Positions 10,608 to 19,654 of a stretch of DNA of 64,000 bases are shown piece by piece. The notes below the pieces were generated by a model that did no database searches, was not told the DNA's origin, and was given only the letters and a program-made list of their open reading frames with translations. This stretch comes from Psychromonas sp. L1A2. GTDB taxonomy: Bacteria; Pseudomonadota; Gammaproteobacteria; Enterobacterales; Psychromonadaceae. Position 1 is the first letter of the stretch. Every line of letters begins with the position of its first letter. The DNA lies in NCBI RefSeq assembly GCF_009828855.1, contig NZ_WUAG01000001.1:2294001-2358000 (forward strand), written 5' to 3'. The position numbers were made by a program, and so were the translations under genes.

Positions 10608-10633
10608 CAAAAAAGCCTACCAAAAGGTAGGCT
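10608..10633 (-). terminator. Rho-independent terminator after pfkA
   Basis: Perfect stem AGCCTACC / GGTAGGCT with a 4-base loop; on the minus strand it is followed by a T-tract. It lies 24 bases past the pfkA stop. Confidence 0.9.
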
Positions 10634-10656
10634 AAATCGAGTTATCTATTAACGAT

Positions 10657-11619
10657 CTAATATAGAACGTCTGATAAGTCGTATAAATCTTGACGGAATG
10701 GTCGCTTCATTTCTGTCAAACATTCAACGATGTCATGGTCAACCATTTCACCGCTTTTAATGCCAACACAGCGTGCGCTTTTGCCTGCCATTAAAATATC
10801 AACAGCATAAGAACCCATACGACTTGCTAAAATACGGTCAAATGCCATTGGAGAACCACCACGTTGGATATGCCCCAATATTGTTGCACGTGTTTCACGT
10901 TTAGTTCTTTCTTGAATACGTTTAGCTAAAGCATTAACGTCAGTAATATGCTCTGTGATTGCAACAATCGCATGCTTTTTACCTTTCTCTTCACCTAATT
11001 GAATTTGTTTAATTAGCTTTTCTTCATCAAATTCTTTTTCAGGGACGATAACATATTCACTACCACCAGCAATCGCCGCCCATAGAGTTAAATCACCACA
11101 GTAACGTCCCATCATTTCAACAATTGAGATACGGTTATGTGAAGAAGATGTATCACGCAAACGGTCAACTGCATCTACGATTGTGTTTAAACAAGTCATA
11201 AAACCAATTGTAAAATCAGTGCCTGCAATATCGTTATCAATTGTGCCAGGAAGACCAATACATGGGTATCCCATTTCACTTAATTTCAAAGCACCCATAT
11301 ATGAACCATCACCACCGATAACGATTAATGCTTCAATACCGACTTTTTCTAATTGTTTAATGGCTTCTTTACGAACGCTTTCTTCTTTAAACTCAGGGAA
11401 ACGAGCAGACCCTAGAAATGTACCGCCACGATTAATAACATCAGATACTGAGTGGCGATCTAATTGTTCAATTTTACCTTCATGTAATCCTGCAAAACCA
11501 TCGTAGATACCAAATACTTCGACATCGTGTGATAGACAAGTTCGAACTACTGCTCGTACTGCACAATTCATACCAGGCGCATCGCCACCACTTGTTAGAA
11601 CACCAATTTTTTTAATCAC
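10657..11619 (-). CDS. pfkA: ATP-dependent 6-phosphofructokinase
   Basis: Glycolytic kinase phosphorylating fructose 6-phosphate. 320 aa, exactly the E. coli PfkA length. Visible motifs: [16 protein letters not shown] (ATP site), GGDGSYMGA around residue 103, [12 protein letters not shown] with the catalytic Asp127, MGRYCGDL around residue 170 and GHIQRGGSP near 250. Monocistronic with its own terminator. The upstream gap to 12032 is AT-rich. Confidence 0.97.
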   Translation of the reverse strand: MIKKIGVLTSGGDAPGMNCAVRAVVRTCLSHDVEVFGIYDGFAGLHEGKIEQLDRHSVSDVINRGGTFLGSARFPEFKEESVRKEAIKQLEKVGIEALIVIGGDGSYMGALKLSEMGYPCIGLPGTIDNDIAGTDFTIGFMTCLNTIVDAVDRLRDTSSSHNRISIVEMMGRYCGDLTLWAAIAGGSEYVIVPEKEFDEEKLIKQIQLGEEKGKKHAIVAITEHITDVNALAKRIQERTKRETRATILGHIQRGGSPMAFDRILASRMGSYAVDILMAGKSARCVGIKSGEMVDHDIVECLTEMKRPFRQDLYDLSDVLY

Positions 11620-12032
11620 AATTTACCTCAACCAATTATACTAATTGACAAACATTATAAAATTTAATTATGACAGTTTGTGCATAACTTCAGATTACAA
11701 TTATCGTCTATAAAATTAAAACTTTATTATTTTAACTCAAGTTAAATGCAGCTTTCTATAAGAAATATAGAAAGTAGATGACTAAACTGCATATCCACTT
11801 CATTAAAATAGCTATTATTTAATCACTGGTTTTTCATGTAAACAACCTATGACGCCTCGTTTAACAAGCATACAATAAGAGCCCGCTGTAGAATAACAAT
11901 AATATTCATATTATGGTTAAAAAGCTATTTCTTTGCTGTTTTATTAATTTGGATCAGTTATCTTTTTTTATATTGTCACAAATTTGCAATAAATAAGCTT
12001 TAAGGTAACTGACAATTAAAAAGGAGAAGAAG
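11620..12032. other. Intergenic region between pfkA and a small ORF
   Basis: 413 AT-rich bases with no ORF of note. It must hold the pfkA promoter (minus strand). On the plus strand TTTATATTGTC near 11965 could be part of a promoter for the small ORF at 12033, but no convincing -35/-10 pair is claimed. Confidence 0.4.
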
Positions 12033-12158
12033 ATGAAAAATAAAAAGAAAACATTTAGAAATAAACATATTTGGTTTTCAGTTTGGAACCCAAAATCCAC
12101 CCAATTAAGTCCTAAGTGTGATGCTGATTATCGCCCTATTCGCCAGTCAACTCGTTAA
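12033..12158 (+). CDS. Possible 41-aa basic small protein
   Basis: An ATG-started ORF of 41 codons with an excellent ribosome-binding site (AAGGAGAAGAAG directly before the ATG). The product begins MKNKKKTFRNKHIWFSVWNP and ends in Arg; it has 12 Lys/Arg, one Cys and no membrane segment. I do not recognise a family. Support is the strong Shine-Dalgarno sequence and an inverted repeat about 65 bases downstream. It could still be chance in AT-rich DNA. Confidence 0.4.
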   Translation: MKNKKKTFRNKHIWFSVWNPKSTQLSPKCDADYRPIRQSTR

Positions 12159-12215
12159 AAATATCTCAAACGGTTTATTAAAACCGTATCCCCCAATATG
12201 TCACATCAATTCTAA

Positions 12216-12246
12216 AACAAAAAAAGCAGGCGATTAAACCTGCTTT
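12216..12246 (-). terminator. Terminator after the SulP transporter
   Basis: Perfect stem AAAGCAGG / CCTGCTTT with an 8-base loop; on the minus strand it runs into seven T. It can also act on the plus strand for the small ORF, though the downstream plus-strand T-run is short. Confidence 0.85.
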
Positions 12247-12274
12247 AAAATACTATCCAAAACTAATAGTTAAA

Positions 12275-13837
12275 TTAACCTAACGTATCAGATGCCACCG
12301 CATATGATGGATCTTCAATCACATTCATTTCAACCAACACACCTGCTTTGTGTAATAACTTACGGCAATCTTTACTTAAATGACGAATATGTAATTTCTT
12401 ACCTTCTTTTACATAACGTTCATTCAATACACTGATCGCTTCAATCGCAGAATGGTCAGCAACACGTGACTCAGCAAAATCAACAACAACATGTCGAGGA
12501 TCATTCTTAACATCGAATAACTCTAAAAAGTTACTTACTGAACCGAAGAATAAAGGACCATTGATGCTATAAGACTTTTCAGTCGCTTCTTTGTTTTGGT
12601 CTATTTTAGCGTGGATATGGCGAGCATGTTCCCATGCAAATACTAATGCAGAAACAATCACACCTACAAATACAGCAATCGCAAGGTCGGTCACGACAGT
12701 CACCGCACTAACTAATACAATAACAAATGCATCTTTAACAGGCACGTTACGCATCATCTTGAATGAAGCCCATTCAAATGTGCCTAATACCACGATAAAC
12801 ATAACGCCTACTAAAGCCGCTAGCGGAACTATCTCAATTAAACCAGAAGCAAATAATATAAAGGCAAGTAATGCTAATGCAGCAGTAATACCAGATAGAC
12901 GACCACGACCACCTGAATTGATGTTGATCATTGATTGACCAATCATCGCACAACCTCCCATACCGCCAAATACACCGTTAATCATGTTAGATGCACCTTG
13001 TGCAACACATTCTTTATTAGGACGACCACGCGTACCTGTCATTTCATCTACAACGGTTAATGTAAGTAATGATTCAATTAAACCAACTGCTGCTAGAATA
13101 AGTGAGTAAGGTAAAATGATTTGTAAGGTTTCTACTGTGAACGGAACAACTGGTAGAGAAAAAGTAGGTAATGTGCCTGCTATTGTTGCGTTTTCATCAC
13201 CACTCATACTTTGTAGAAAATCTAAGACGGTGCGCGTATCTAATGCAGGTACAAAGTAAACTAATAAAGTAACCACTAAAATAGCCACTAAAGTAGACGG
13301 TACTGCATTAGTTAATTTTGGAAGAAAATGAATAATTGCCATGGTTAATGCAATGAGCCCTAACATAATGTACATCGCTTCGCCTTGAAGCCATGTCAAG
13401 TTGCCTGCTGCATCTTTAACTTTAAACTGCCCCAATTGCGCTAAGAAGATAATAATCGCTAAACCATTCACAAAACCTATCATTACCGAGTGCGGGACCA
13501 TACGGATGAATTTTCCGAGATGAAATGCACCAAATAAAACCTGTAATAAACCAGCTAATAACACCGCTGCAAATAGATATTGAACGCCATGCTCACTTAC
13601 CAATGCAACCATTACCACAGCCATAGCACCGGTTGCACCTGAAATCATACCAGGGCGACCACCGAATATAGCAGTCACTAAACCCACCATAAATGCAGCG
13701 TATAAACCAATCATTGGTTCTACTCCTGCGACGAAGGCAAAAGCCACCGCTTCAGGAACCAGTGCAAGTGCAACAGTTAAACCTGAAAGCACATCATTTT
13801 TAACACTGCTTTTATTAATTTGGGGGAATTCGAACAC
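12275..13837 (-). CDS. SulP family anion permease with STAS domain
   Basis: Inner-membrane SLC26/SulP transporter for sulfate, bicarbonate or other anions. 520 aa: about twelve hydrophobic segments in residues 15-400 and a C-terminal STAS domain (about 425-510, with PLFFGSVSNFLELFD and VVDFAESRVADHSAIEAI). The N-terminal GLTVALALVPEAVAFAF and the GGCAMIGQSMININSGGRGRLS block are family hallmarks. Substrate cannot be read from sequence. GTG start with AAGGA nine bases upstream. Monocistronic with its own terminator. Confidence 0.9.
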   Translation of the reverse strand: MFEFPQINKSSVKNDVLSGLTVALALVPEAVAFAFVAGVEPMIGLYAAFMVGLVTAIFGGRPGMISGATGAMAVVMVALVSEHGVQYLFAAVLLAGLLQVLFGAFHLGKFIRMVPHSVMIGFVNGLAIIIFLAQLGQFKVKDAAGNLTWLQGEAMYIMLGLIALTMAIIHFLPKLTNAVPSTLVAILVVTLLVYFVPALDTRTVLDFLQSMSGDENATIAGTLPTFSLPVVPFTVETLQIILPYSLILAAVGLIESLLTLTVVDEMTGTRGRPNKECVAQGASNMINGVFGGMGGCAMIGQSMININSGGRGRLSGITAALALLAFILFASGLIEIVPLAALVGVMFIVVLGTFEWASFKMMRNVPVKDAFVIVLVSAVTVVTDLAIAVFVGVIVSALVFAWEHARHIHAKIDQNKEATEKSYSINGPLFFGSVSNFLELFDVKNDPRHVVVDFAESRVADHSAIEAISVLNERYVKEGKKLHIRHLSKDCRKLLHKAGVLVEMNVIEDPSYAVASDTLG

Positions 13838-13981
13838 TGCTGTAGTTCCTTTTTAAGACGTAAAATATAGGGCGCGCATTATATCGCCCATTAAGGCTAA
13901 CAGCAAAAAAAACACGATTTTAAATCAAAATGCCTGTTTCTGTTTCTATGCTTAAGTAAATGGTTAAGTAAATGGTTAAGG

Positions 13982-15727
13982 CTAAGCCACAATTTTTTTG
14001 ATCGTTTCACTTTTAAGATGAATATCAATATATCGGCTTTGTTTTTTTTCTTTTAAAAAACTTAAGTCAACGACGACTAAACCATCAATGCAATGATTAA
14101 AATCAGGATCAATATTGAAGTCGACAAACTGTACCCCACCTTCATAACAAAGCTCAGTGTATTGTTTATATAAAGTCGGTACACTGACGCCCATATTATT
14201 CATCATGGTTTTTAGCTTCATGAAATCTTTTGCGTAATTATCACCGCTAAAATAAGTAAGTAACTCATTATCTAATTCATCCGATAATGAATAAGCGTTT
14301 TTTGCTATCGCTAAATACCCTTGTGCAGGAAAGTACAATTGATAAAAATACACTAAAAATACATGGGCTTTTTTGGGTAAAGAAGCGCTCAATGAAACAG
14401 GTCCAAATAAATAACGAATATCTTGGTTCATCGCTAAATAAGCACCTATACCTTGCCATAAATAATCCAAACTGCGTTTCCCCCAATAACGAGGCTGTAC
14501 AAAACTTCGCCCAAGTTCAATGCCTCGCTCAAAGTAAGGTTGCATATCCGCTTGGTAATTAAATAGTTGTGCGCTATATAGGGCATTAACTCCTTGCTTT
14601 GATATTAAGCGAGAAGTTGTGGTAAATCGATATGCCCCTACTAATTCTAATTGTTCTTTATCCCATAGAATAATATGCATATAATCTAAATCGAATTTAT
14701 CTAAATCACGTTTTTCACCAGTGCCTTCACCTACTGATCTAAAAGTTAGTTCTCTACATCGACCTAATTCTTTTAAAATAACGCCATGCTCTGGATTTTC
14801 TAATAAATAGATACTTTTACCATCAGAGGTAATCCCTAATAACTGACACTCTTTGATGGCATGTTTTAATTCAACTCTGGCAACTGGATGAGCAATGACC
14901 GTTTCAGTTTTAAAGTAACTTTGCTGCCCTTTCGCAACGCGATAAACTTCTTTTTGTAATAAATTAACTTTGACCTTAGTCGATAGTTGATTTTGGCCGT
15001 AACTACTAAAAGGAATTAACTTACCAATACTAACTTGAATACTTTGCTCATTATGTTTAAACATCTCTTTCACTAATAACAAACCAGCTAAAGGTTTATA
15101 AAACAATGAAGATGCATAAAAGGTCCAAGAATTTCTCGCTTTAATATGAATCGGTAATATCGGTGCTTTTGCTCGAGAAGCTATTTTTAAAAAGCCTTTT
15201 TGCCATGTGCAATCCTTAATACCTTTTGCGGTAAAACGGGAAACTTCACCAGCGGGGAAAATAATAATTGCACCGTCTGCTGATAAAAACTCATGAATAT
15301 TAAGTAAGTCTTGTCTTGCAGTATTACCTGACATGTTATTCACAGGTAATAACACATTATGTAAGGGTTTTATTTCCATCAACAATTCGTTAGCGACTAC
15401 CTTTACATCATTTCTTAGTTTTTTAACTAAATGTAATAAGGCTAAACCATCTAACGTGCCAATAGGATGATTTGCAATAATCACAACACGTCCCGTGACA
15501 GGAATACGTTCAATCTGCTTATCTACAGTGGTAAAGCTAAAATTAAAATAATCGAGTGTTTTCTCGATTAAATCAAATCCTTTCAAATTAGGATAACGCT
15601 CGGCAAACTGCAAAAACTCAGTTTCATGCAGTAGGTTTTTACACAATGAGCTTAACAACTTATGTTGTAATGAATTCTCTATTAGTTGCGGGAAATACTT
15701 CTTGAATACCTGCTGACTTGAAATCAT
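13982..15727 (-). CDS. Fused acyltransferase, probable OlsF-type ornithine lipid synthase
   Basis: 581 aa with two acyltransferase parts. The N-terminal half is a PlsC-type O-acyltransferase: NHPIGTLDG (the NHxxxxD motif, about residue 88) and FPAGEVSRF (about 160). The C-terminal half (about 290-500) looks like the OlsB/GNAT-like N-acyltransferase, with LVGAYRFTTT, ELGRSFVQPRYWGKRSLDYLW and YLFGPVSLS. This order matches OlsF, the bifunctional ornithine lipid synthase known from Serratia, which makes the phosphate-free membrane lipid from ornithine in two acylations. Assignment by domain order only; an uncharacterised acyltransferase of hemolysin type is the alternative. AAGGATG lies before the ATG. 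Confidence 0.7.
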   Translation of the reverse strand: MISSQQVFKKYFPQLIENSLQHKLLSSLCKNLLHETEFLQFAERYPNLKGFDLIEKTLDYFNFSFTTVDKQIERIPVTGRVVIIANHPIGTLDGLALLHLVKKLRNDVKVVANELLMEIKPLHNVLLPVNNMSGNTARQDLLNIHEFLSADGAIIIFPAGEVSRFTAKGIKDCTWQKGFLKIASRAKAPILPIHIKARNSWTFYASSLFYKPLAGLLLVKEMFKHNEQSIQVSIGKLIPFSSYGQNQLSTKVKVNLLQKEVYRVAKGQQSYFKTETVIAHPVARVELKHAIKECQLLGITSDGKSIYLLENPEHGVILKELGRCRELTFRSVGEGTGEKRDLDKFDLDYMHIILWDKEQLELVGAYRFTTTSRLISKQGVNALYSAQLFNYQADMQPYFERGIELGRSFVQPRYWGKRSLDYLWQGIGAYLAMNQDIRYLFGPVSLSASLPKKAHVFLVYFYQLYFPAQGYLAIAKNAYSLSDELDNELLTYFSGDNYAKDFMKLKTMMNNMGVSVPTLYKQYTELCYEGGVQFVDFNIDPDFNHCIDGLVVVDLSFLKEKKQSRYIDIHLKSETIKKIVA

Positions 15728-15954
15728 TTTATTATCATCCTTTTATTCAGTTTAAAATAGAATAAGAACAATCGATGACAGCCAGATTACAAAAATAAGA
15801 CCTATTGATGACGTTGTTAAGCAACCACACTGCATATTGAATAAAGTAATCGTTAAATGTTGAATGAATACAAGATTGAATAGCTGGGGCGAATAGAATT
15901 ATTTAGAAGTTCCAACAAAAAAAGAATTATTAAAGGTTTGCTGAAGATAAATTC

Positions 15955-15987
15955 AAAACCCTTATGTAGATATTTTATAAGGGTTTT
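15955..15987 (-). terminator. Terminator after the SpeE-like gene
   Basis: Perfect 11-bp stem AAAACCCTTAT / ATAAGGGTTTT with an 11-base loop; the minus-strand side ends in four T within the stem. About 35 bases beyond the stop of the gene at 16021. Confidence 0.75.
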
Positions 15988-16020
15988 AAGTTTAGTTAGG
16001 CTAGCGTGCTTGTTACCATA

Positions 16021-17730
16021 TTAGTTTGAAAACTCCGTTTCTACTTCCCATGCTTTTTGATGATATTGATATAAAGCATTAGTGCCAAGATAGTTAACTT
16101 TTATTTTATCTTTATTAATATAAAAATCTTTATTGAACACAAACGATCCGTTTAATAATGGTAATGTTAACCATTTAGTTGGCACCTCAATCTGTTTAAA
16201 CTTAGCTAAACGTTGCGATGGGGTTTGTCCACTTTTGCTGCCAATAGTCCAACCCCATTCACCAAAAGACGGTACATTTTGATGATATTGTTCAGTGCTA
16301 AACCCTGCTTTTTGTAATGTTTTCCCTACTGAAATAAAAGCGGATTGAGCATGGAATGGTGAGGTAGATTGCACCACAATGACACCATCTCCACTTAATA
16401 AATGCTTCAAGCGGTAATAAAAATTCACACTATAAACTTTATTCAAATCAGGATGGCTAGGATCAGGTAAATCTACAATAATGGTATCAAAGCTTTGTTT
16501 TTTTGCTAACAAGCGATCAATAGCAATAAAAGCATCATCATTGATAACATGAACACCAGGTTGATTAAAACTGTCTTGTGTTAAGCGTTCAATTTTATCA
16601 CTCAGATGAGGTGGTAAAAATGCTTCCGGTGTTTTAAATAACGCGATCAAGTTAGGATCTAAATCAATCAAGGTCACATGAGAAGGATTCCATTTTTGAA
16701 CTTCTCTTAATGCTAAACCATCACCACCGCCAATAATTAAAATATTATCGTGGCGTGCAGAAGCTTGCATAGCAGGATGGACTAAAAACTCATGATAAAT
16801 ATGTTCATCAAGACTAGAGAATTGTAAGCGCCCATTAATATAAAAATTATAAATAGGTTCATAACCACCACCTAACAAACGCTCTGTAAATACCAGGTTT
16901 TGGTAAGGTGTTTGAGTTTGATAAACTACTTTGTCTAGATATAACATGTTTTGCATTTGCTTTTGCCAATGCCCGCCAGATACAAAAATGAGTACGATAA
17001 AGACTGCCAATATTAAATGGCCTACGATCAACTTAACTTTGTGACGTAAATATTGTTTAAAGCGAACTAAAAAGATAAAACCAGCAATTAAGTTTAGTGA
17101 CGCTGTTAATGCTGCTGCTTGGCTAATTTCAATATTTAGCATAAACAGTACCCATATAGCGGCACCTACACCTGCCCCTATATAATCTGCACCATATATA
17201 GTCCCTGCATTATGTGCCAAATGATGACCGTAAATGGTTTCACGAATACGTGCAATTAAAGGAATTTCCATACCAATAAGGAAGCCCAAAATAAAGGCGA
17301 ATAAATAAGGTAAATTAATACTAAGCCAAGTGATGCTGGCTAAAAAGTCACCTTTGATTAAAACATCATTTGGTATCTGATAAGTATCAGCAATGATTTG
17401 CGGTAAGGTTTGACTAAATCCGATCACAGAAGCAATGAATAAAGTCGCACTACAACCGATTAATGCCACGGTTAACTCTAAAATGACAAAACCTTGAAAG
17501 GCATCTTTGATTTTTTTAGCAGCAAATGCCCCTAAGCCCATAGAGACAATCATAATACCAATAATGGCATAGATAACAGTTTCCACACTGCCTAAAATAC
17601 GTGCTGAATAATGAGAGAGAAGGTACTCATAAATTAAACCACAACAAGCTAATGTTGCCATGATTAAAATTAATAAAGCATCATCGATCACTAGTTTGAT
17701 TTTTTTACTATTAAGTGAGTTTGATTGCAT
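16021..17730 (-). CDS. Membrane-anchored spermidine-synthase-like protein
   Basis: 569 aa: seven or so membrane helices in the N-terminal 245 residues (including GLIYEYLLSHYSARILGSVE), then a cytoplasmic aminopropyltransferase-type domain. The latter has LIIGGGDGLALREVQKW (about 325), LIDLDPNLIALF with the acidic nucleotide-binding end, DDAFIAID, and IIVDLPDPSHPDLNKVYSVNFY. This is the polyamine synthase fold; whether it makes spermidine or another product is unknown. In many bacteria such proteins are encoded with DUF350 proteins, as here. A terminator-like hairpin separates it from the DUF350 gene upstream. Confidence 0.85.
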   Translation of the reverse strand: MQSNSLNSKKIKLVIDDALLILIMATLACCGLIYEYLLSHYSARILGSVETVIYAIIGIMIVSMGLGAFAAKKIKDAFQGFVILELTVALIGCSATLFIASVIGFSQTLPQIIADTYQIPNDVLIKGDFLASITWLSINLPYLFAFILGFLIGMEIPLIARIRETIYGHHLAHNAGTIYGADYIGAGVGAAIWVLFMLNIEISQAAALTASLNLIAGFIFLVRFKQYLRHKVKLIVGHLILAVFIVLIFVSGGHWQKQMQNMLYLDKVVYQTQTPYQNLVFTERLLGGGYEPIYNFYINGRLQFSSLDEHIYHEFLVHPAMQASARHDNILIIGGGDGLALREVQKWNPSHVTLIDLDPNLIALFKTPEAFLPPHLSDKIERLTQDSFNQPGVHVINDDAFIAIDRLLAKKQSFDTIIVDLPDPSHPDLNKVYSVNFYYRLKHLLSGDGVIVVQSTSPFHAQSAFISVGKTLQKAGFSTEQYHQNVPSFGEWGWTIGSKSGQTPSQRLAKFKQIEVPTKWLTLPLLNGSFVFNKDFYINKDKIKVNYLGTNALYQYHQKAWEVETEFSN

Positions 17731-17749
17731 TGCTTGTTATTCGCTTATA

Positions 17750-17773
17750 AAAAAAGCCATCTAATAGATGGCT
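17750..17773 (-). terminator. Hairpin terminator between DUF350 and SpeE-like genes
   Basis: Stem AGCCATCT / AGATGGCT with a 3-base loop, followed on the minus strand by seven T. It lies in the 74-base gap and would stop or attenuate transcription from kdsB-lipoprotein-DUF350 into the SpeE-like gene. Confidence 0.8.
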
Positions 17774-17804
17774 TAATAGGTTCGGACGATATGAGATTTT
17801 TAAA

Positions 17805-18704
17805 TTAAGACATCAAGCCCATCAATAGCAATGCAATCGAGAATGATGTTGCTAATTCAATTGTTGCAATACCAACATTTTGTTGATCTTCAACCTCTTC
17901 ACGGCGATTAATCCCCCATAAAACAAGAAACTTAGCAATCGCTGTAAGAACCGTTAATAAAGCCATTAAAATAATACTAATAACTACCCATTGAGCAATA
18001 CCAAGCCATAATGCATTTGCATCAAAAATGATAAAGTAACTAGCAGCCGTTACCGACATAGCCGTGGAAATTAAGTAACCGCTGTAACGTAACGATAATG
18101 CAATGTGTTCATTAACCAATGCAGTTTGGAAAGAAATACCGTTATTTTTTGCATATTTCCATTCAAAAAGACGAGTAATAATGACTAACATAACTTGTGA
18201 AACAATCCATGCTGCGATCAAAGCAATAAAGGTATCTACAGTTAATCCATCAACCCACATAATGGCAGCACGTACAACAATTGCAGTGGCAATAACTGAA
18301 GCGGCATCAACCAGTGCAACAGCAATGTTACGGTCTAAAATTAACTCTTGTTTATTAAAATCAGGTAACGCAAATTTGTCATGAATATAACGTCCTGCTT
18401 TAATTAAAATTAAACCTGCTAAACCGTAGCTAAGCATACCAATAAACTCTATTTGGTATGATCCTGCTAGTTCACCAGTGATCGCACCACTTAACGCAAT
18501 ACCCATTGCTGCCACACCACCAGCCATACTGATGCCATAAGCAAAGTTATCTTTTTTTGCTAATTCATCAGCAGTATCAACTTTACCAATCATACCCATC
18601 GCATAACGAATACAGCCTAATAATAAGATAGCCACTGCCATATCAATTGCTAAATAACCTATCAGCGATCCACTGAGATCTAACGTTGTGATTAATTCAT
18701 TCAT
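17805..18704 (-). CDS. DUF350 family membrane protein (two DUF350 units)
   Basis: 299 aa with about eight predicted membrane helices, readable as two DUF350 repeats of about 130-140 aa (residues 10-145 and 150-295). Each repeat begins with a helix containing small residues and Asp/Arg at its edges, as in YjfL. Function is not known; family members are usually encoded next to an SpeE-like or glutathionylspermidine-synthetase-like gene and a lipoprotein, as in the E. coli yjfIJKLMC operon. Nine bases separate it from the lipoprotein gene upstream. Confidence 0.82.
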   Translation of the reverse strand: MNELITTLDLSGSLIGYLAIDMAVAILLLGCIRYAMGMIGKVDTADELAKKDNFAYGISMAGGVAAMGIALSGAITGELAGSYQIEFIGMLSYGLAGLILIKAGRYIHDKFALPDFNKQELILDRNIAVALVDAASVIATAIVVRAAIMWVDGLTVDTFIALIAAWIVSQVMLVIITRLFEWKYAKNNGISFQTALVNEHIALSLRYSGYLISTAMSVTAASYFIIFDANALWLGIAQWVVISIILMALLTVLTAIAKFLVLWGINRREEVEDQQNVGIATIELATSFSIALLLMGLMS

Positions 18705-18713
18705 ATTACTATC

Positions 18714-19649
18714 CTATTTACCGCGTCTAACGCCACGTGAAGTGGTCGATGTGCTATTTCTGAAACTACTCGATGATGCTTTCTGTTTAGAGTAACTGGA
18801 TTTCCCTGAAAAACTTGGTGCACGTTGTGCCTGCTTACTCGCAGTAGACATACTACTAGCGCCGGTTTTAGATTTGGCGTAAGGGCTATTAAAGCTTCCT
18901 TTATTACCAAACTTTTTCTTCGTGCGTTGTGCTAAATCATCTTGAGATTTCTTTTGTTGCGGTGAAGTATAACGATTACGACCCACATCATTGTAGTAAC
19001 TATAGTCTCGACGAGAAGACCAACGATCATAACCAATTTGACGAGGTGAAATGGCAGAAAATAAAGTATAAGCGGCATACCACTGCCAAAATGAACCACC
19101 ACTACTGTTTGATTGCCATTGACCGTAACCAGGATTACCCACTAGCTGACTACCAGCACCATTACTTTCAGCGCCATTTGCTTGTAAGCTTTGGGCTTGG
19201 CTAATTGCATTAACTCGAGCCAATTCACCATCAGACATATCGGCAATAACATTGATAGGATCCGACAAAGCATCGCTATATAAATTTGGGTCAGAAGCTT
19301 CAACTAACGTTTCACTTTCGTAAAGTTGTGCTTCGATATCGCCTAATACATCAGGTCTCGATTTTAAAGTCGATAGACGATCAGTTAACGAACGGTACAT
19401 AGGACCATTACGAGTGGCATCTTTAGACAGCTCAGTTAGCAATGGACTAAGGTCGGGTTTTTCTTTAGCTAATAACGTTGCATATTGCTGCAAGATAATC
19501 GCATTACGAATACGATCTGTATCTAAGTTACTACCTAAGTTTTCAATTAAATAATCGGCTGTTTTAATATTTGCTTGCAGTCGATCTGCACGGTCATCGC
19601 CACAGGCAACAAGCAACAAACTAAAACAACAGATAAGAAAAATGCGCAT
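18714..19649 (-). CDS. Ser/Lys/Arg-rich lipoprotein linked to DUF350
   Basis: 311 aa. N-terminal lipoprotein signal MRIFLICCFSLLLVAC with lipidation Cys16. Residues 20-135 are helical and charged; around 170-215 there is a Gly/Ser/Trp/Tyr-rich stretch (GYGQWQSNSSGGSFWQWYA); the last 90 residues are very basic and Ser-rich, ending in RGVRRGK. This organisation is reminiscent of YjfM/DUF1190-type or DUF4247-type lipoproteins found with DUF350 genes, but I cannot place it in a named family. It starts five bases after the kdsB stop, so it is probably cotranscribed with the Kdo genes. Confidence 0.7.
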   Translation of the reverse strand: MRIFLICCFSLLLVACGDDRADRLQANIKTADYLIENLGSNLDTDRIRNAIILQQYATLLAKEKPDLSPLLTELSKDATRNGPMYRSLTDRLSTLKSRPDVLGDIEAQLYESETLVEASDPNLYSDALSDPINVIADMSDGELARVNAISQAQSLQANGAESNGAGSQLVGNPGYGQWQSNSSGGSFWQWYAAYTLFSAISPRQIGYDRWSSRRDYSYYNDVGRNRYTSPQQKKSQDDLAQRTKKKFGNKGSFNSPYAKSKTGASSMSTASKQAQRAPSFSGKSSYSKQKASSSSFRNSTSTTSRGVRRGK

Positions 19650-19654
19650 ATGCT

